From NCBI RefSeq assembly GCF_003612565.1, contig NZ_RAZG01000022.1, positions 1 to 64,000 on the forward strand: DNA of 64,000 nt. The letters run 5' to 3'. Below the pieces are notes generated by a model. That model was not told the origin of the DNA, did not search any database, and saw only the letters and a list, made by a program, of their open reading frames with translations. The DNA is from Roseburia sp. 1XD42-69 (lineage in GTDB: Bacteria > Bacillota > Clostridia > Lachnospirales > Lachnospiraceae). The position numbers were made by a program, and so were the translations under genes. Positions 62,574 through 64,000 of the stretch are shown here, piece by piece (the first letter of the stretch is position 1; each line of letters begins with the position of its first letter).

Positions 62574-63434
62574 TTGAGCATAATAGAAAAAGAAATTGTT
62601 ACAAAAGACTTGATTACAAAATCGAATTTACCAGCTAGTGATTATGTAATCAATCCTTATGTTGGCTGCCCTCACGCTTGCAAATACTGCTATGCCCGTT
62701 TTATGAAACGATTTACAGGACATACAGAAGAATGGGGAAATTTTATAGATATAAAGCGTTGTGATAAAACAATTAGTGTAAAAAAGCTGTATCAAAAATC
62801 TGTATTTATTTCTTCTGTAACGGATTGTTATAATCCTTTTGAAGCAAAATATCAAGTGACAAGAAATGTTTTAAAGCAGCTAAAGAAAGCGGATTGTTTG
62901 ATTACTATTTCCACAAAGTCTGATTTGATACTAAGAGATATTGATATATTAACAGAGCTGAAAAATTTAGTAGTTGCAATTTCTATTAACACTTTAGATA
63001 ACGATTTTCAAAGTGATATGGATAACGCCAGCAGCATTACACAGCGGATTACAGCATTAAAGGAATTACATAAACAGGGTATTTATACAGTTTTATTTAT
63101 GTCACCCATATTTCCGTATATAACAGATTTTAAAAAAATCATTGAAGCAACAGCAGCGTTTGTATGTGAATATTGGTTCGAGAATTTGAATCTTCGTGGG
63201 AATTACAAACAGGATATTTTTCAATACGTTTCTGAAAAATACCCACAATATTTAAGTGGTTATAAAGACATATATAACAATAAGAACATGGAATATTGGA
63301 AACAATTATCCGCTGATATAGATAGTTATTGCGCTCAAAAAAATATCAAGTATACAAATTATTTTTATCATAGTTTACTTGTTGCAGAAAAAAAGCAGTC
63401 AAACGCTAAAGACAATCAGAGGGCGACAATATAA
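62574..63434 (+). CDS. Radical SAM protein (SplB-like)
   Basis: A 286-residue radical SAM protein. The cluster motif is CPHACKYCYA, with NPYVGC before it, as in the SPL (spore photoproduct lyase) group of small radical SAM proteins; the core is the usual beta/alpha barrel. Start is TTG 62574 after GGAGGTGA. AT-rich unlike its neighbours, so probably a transferred gene. It lies in an element next to a sigma-like gene. The substrate is unknown; similar genes are carried by several Firmicutes elements. Confidence 0.75.
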   Translation: MSIIEKEIVTKDLITKSNLPASDYVINPYVGCPHACKYCYARFMKRFTGHTEEWGNFIDIKRCDKTISVKKLYQKSVFISSVTDCYNPFEAKYQVTRNVLKQLKKADCLITISTKSDLILRDIDILTELKNLVVAISINTLDNDFQSDMDNASSITQRITALKELHKQGIYTVLFMSPIFPYITDFKKIIEATAAFVCEYWFENLNLRGNYKQDIFQYVSEKYPQYLSGYKDIYNNKNMEYWKQLSADIDSYCAQKNIKYTNYFYHSLLVAEKKQSNAKDNQRATI

Positions 63435-63450
63435 AATTGCCGCCCCTCTG
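63417..63450 (+). terminator. Hairpin at the end of the radical SAM gene
   Basis: CAGAGGGCGACAAT (63417-63430) pairs with ATTGCCGCCCCTCTG (63436-63450) with one bulge; no strong T-run. It resembles the hairpin at 62482 in its GGGCG/CGCCC base. Confidence 0.6.
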
Positions 63451-63510
63451 GATTATAAATGCAACCGTAAACCAAGCACCGCCCCATGTGGGAGAAAGGA
63501 GGATTTTTCT

Positions 63511-63954
63511 ATGGCTTGTACAGAAGCATACAAAGAACATATCGTGTATTCTTTCAACGCCTTTTGCAAAGTTGTCATACGCTATGCCGCTATCAACGCA
63601 TGGCGCGACAGGAACAGGCGGCGGCAAAAAGAAATATCCTTTGAATACCTCACAGAAGAAAAGTTCTACCCTCTAAGCACATCAGACGAATTTCTCAAAT
63701 CACCCTACGAACAATACCCCGTTACGATATGCGGTCAGACAATCATACTCACCAATGGGGAGCTTGCCGCCGCCCTGTTATCATTGCCGGAGAAAAAGAG
63801 GGAAATCATTTACCTTTACTTTTTCGGGAATTACACACAGCAGGAAATCGCGGATTTATACGGGCAATGCAAGAGTACGGCATGGCATTATATCCACAGC
63901 GCATTACAGATGTTGCAGGAGGAAATGGAGGTGCTTTTACATGGGGAATCCTAA
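63511..63954 (+). CDS. Element-borne sigma-70-like factor
   Basis: A 147-residue protein. Region-4-like helices (LPEKKREIIYLYFFGNYTQQEIADLYGQCKSTAWHYIHSA, cited in part) are preceded by KVVIRYAAINAWRDRNRRRQKE, the usual layout of sigma-like proteins of Tn916/Tn1549 elements. ATG 63511 has AAGGAGG at 63496-63502; the frame is open upstream. It overlaps the next gene by 14 bases, so it belongs to the element's conserved control pair. Confidence 0.75.
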   Translation: MACTEAYKEHIVYSFNAFCKVVIRYAAINAWRDRNRRRQKEISFEYLTEEKFYPLSTSDEFLKSPYEQYPVTICGQTIILTNGELAAALLSLPEKKREIIYLYFFGNYTQQEIADLYGQCKSTAWHYIHSALQMLQEEMEVLLHGES

Positions 63955-64000
63955 TCTTATACCGTATGAAACCATTGTCCGGGCAACCAGCGGAGAGCCG
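63941..64000 (+). CDS. Partial HTH_16-type transposon protein (cut by window end)
   Basis: Twenty codons from ATG 63941 read MGNPNLIPYETIVRATSGEP, which matches the start of the short helix-turn-helix proteins that follow the sigma-like gene in Tn916-type elements. The ATG overlaps the sigma gene by 14 bases and is preceded by AGGAGGAAA about 20 bases before. The rest is outside the window. Confidence 0.6.
   Translation, partial: MGNPNLIPYETIVRATSGEP

Larger units (their letters stand above)
59881..64000. mobile_element. Second integrative-element segment (cut by the window end)
   Basis: Small element-type genes, an origin-like inverted repeat, an HxlR/flavin-reductase pair, a radical SAM protein and a sigma-like/HTH pair of Tn916 type lie here. 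The conserved conjugation and integrase genes would be beyond the window. The left edge is approximate. It may be a nested or decayed element. Confidence 0.5.

Overview
The window reads as a chromosomal segment of an anaerobic Gram-positive of the Clostridia, most likely a Lachnospiraceae. The signs are AGGAGG-type ribosome sites, TTGACA/TATAAT promoters, a Tn916-type module, a Firmicutes-style UmuC/YolD pair, a clostridial phosphatidylethanolamine operon and a SecA with a SEC-C tail. I cannot name a species. An HD-GYP protein, a chemoreceptor and a FliD-like protein hint at a motile relative, but no flagellar operon is present.

Positions 1-11,150 are accessory DNA built from conjugative-transposon pieces: an Xre regulator and tyrosine integrase; a second Xre regulator with a SUKH-type orphan immunity protein; a hairpin-rich stretch with a possible oriT; a TetR-ilvB-ilvN cargo followed by the KTR protein and a sigma-like factor that flank tet(M) in Tn916; and a serine recombinase that lacks its catalytic N-terminus. 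This recombinase abuts the 3' half of a GHKL histidine kinase.

Positions 11,600-16,640 (minus strand) hold an ABC permease/ATPase and two-component system in one operon, a typical peptide-stress detoxification module. A broken PH-domain gene lies upstream. Positions 17,090-19,822 are a PAP2 / VTT-domain / phosphatidylserine synthase / phosphatidylserine decarboxylase operon. Then come a stand-alone TrpB2, a membrane ferredoxin, two structural-looking proteins (one FliD-like), an ATP-grasp ligase, a DUF308 protein and an HD-GYP phosphodiesterase. A TetR / MMPL / YhgE-like / MntP-like cluster follows (27,394-33,185), then an Rpn nuclease with a ten-copy tandem repeat.

Positions 34,400-58,880 look like core genome: a YfcE-type phosphoesterase, a siroheme reductase, a B12-binding radical SAM protein with two envelope proteins, SecA, a solute-binding lipoprotein paired with a chemoreceptor, two MATE exporters, a giant RND pump with a coiled-coil insertion, tRNA-Gly, MetY, an inositol-phosphatase-family enzyme, and a DNA-damage group (Y-family polymerase, YolD-like, GNAT, alkyladenine glycosylase).

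Positions 58,880-64,000 return to accessory DNA. They hold decayed phosphotransferase and methyltransferase genes, element proteins of unknown function, a DnaA-box-rich inverted repeat that looks like an origin, an HxlR/flavin-reductase divergent pair, a radical SAM protein, and the start of a second Tn916-like sigma/HTH module cut by the window edge.

The strongest leads are the acetolactate synthase sitting in a tet(M)-type cargo slot, the RND pump with about 285 extra coiled-coil residues, the tRNA-Gly promoter lying inside a perfect palindrome, the operator that exactly fills a MATE promoter spacer, and the solute-binding-protein/chemoreceptor pair.
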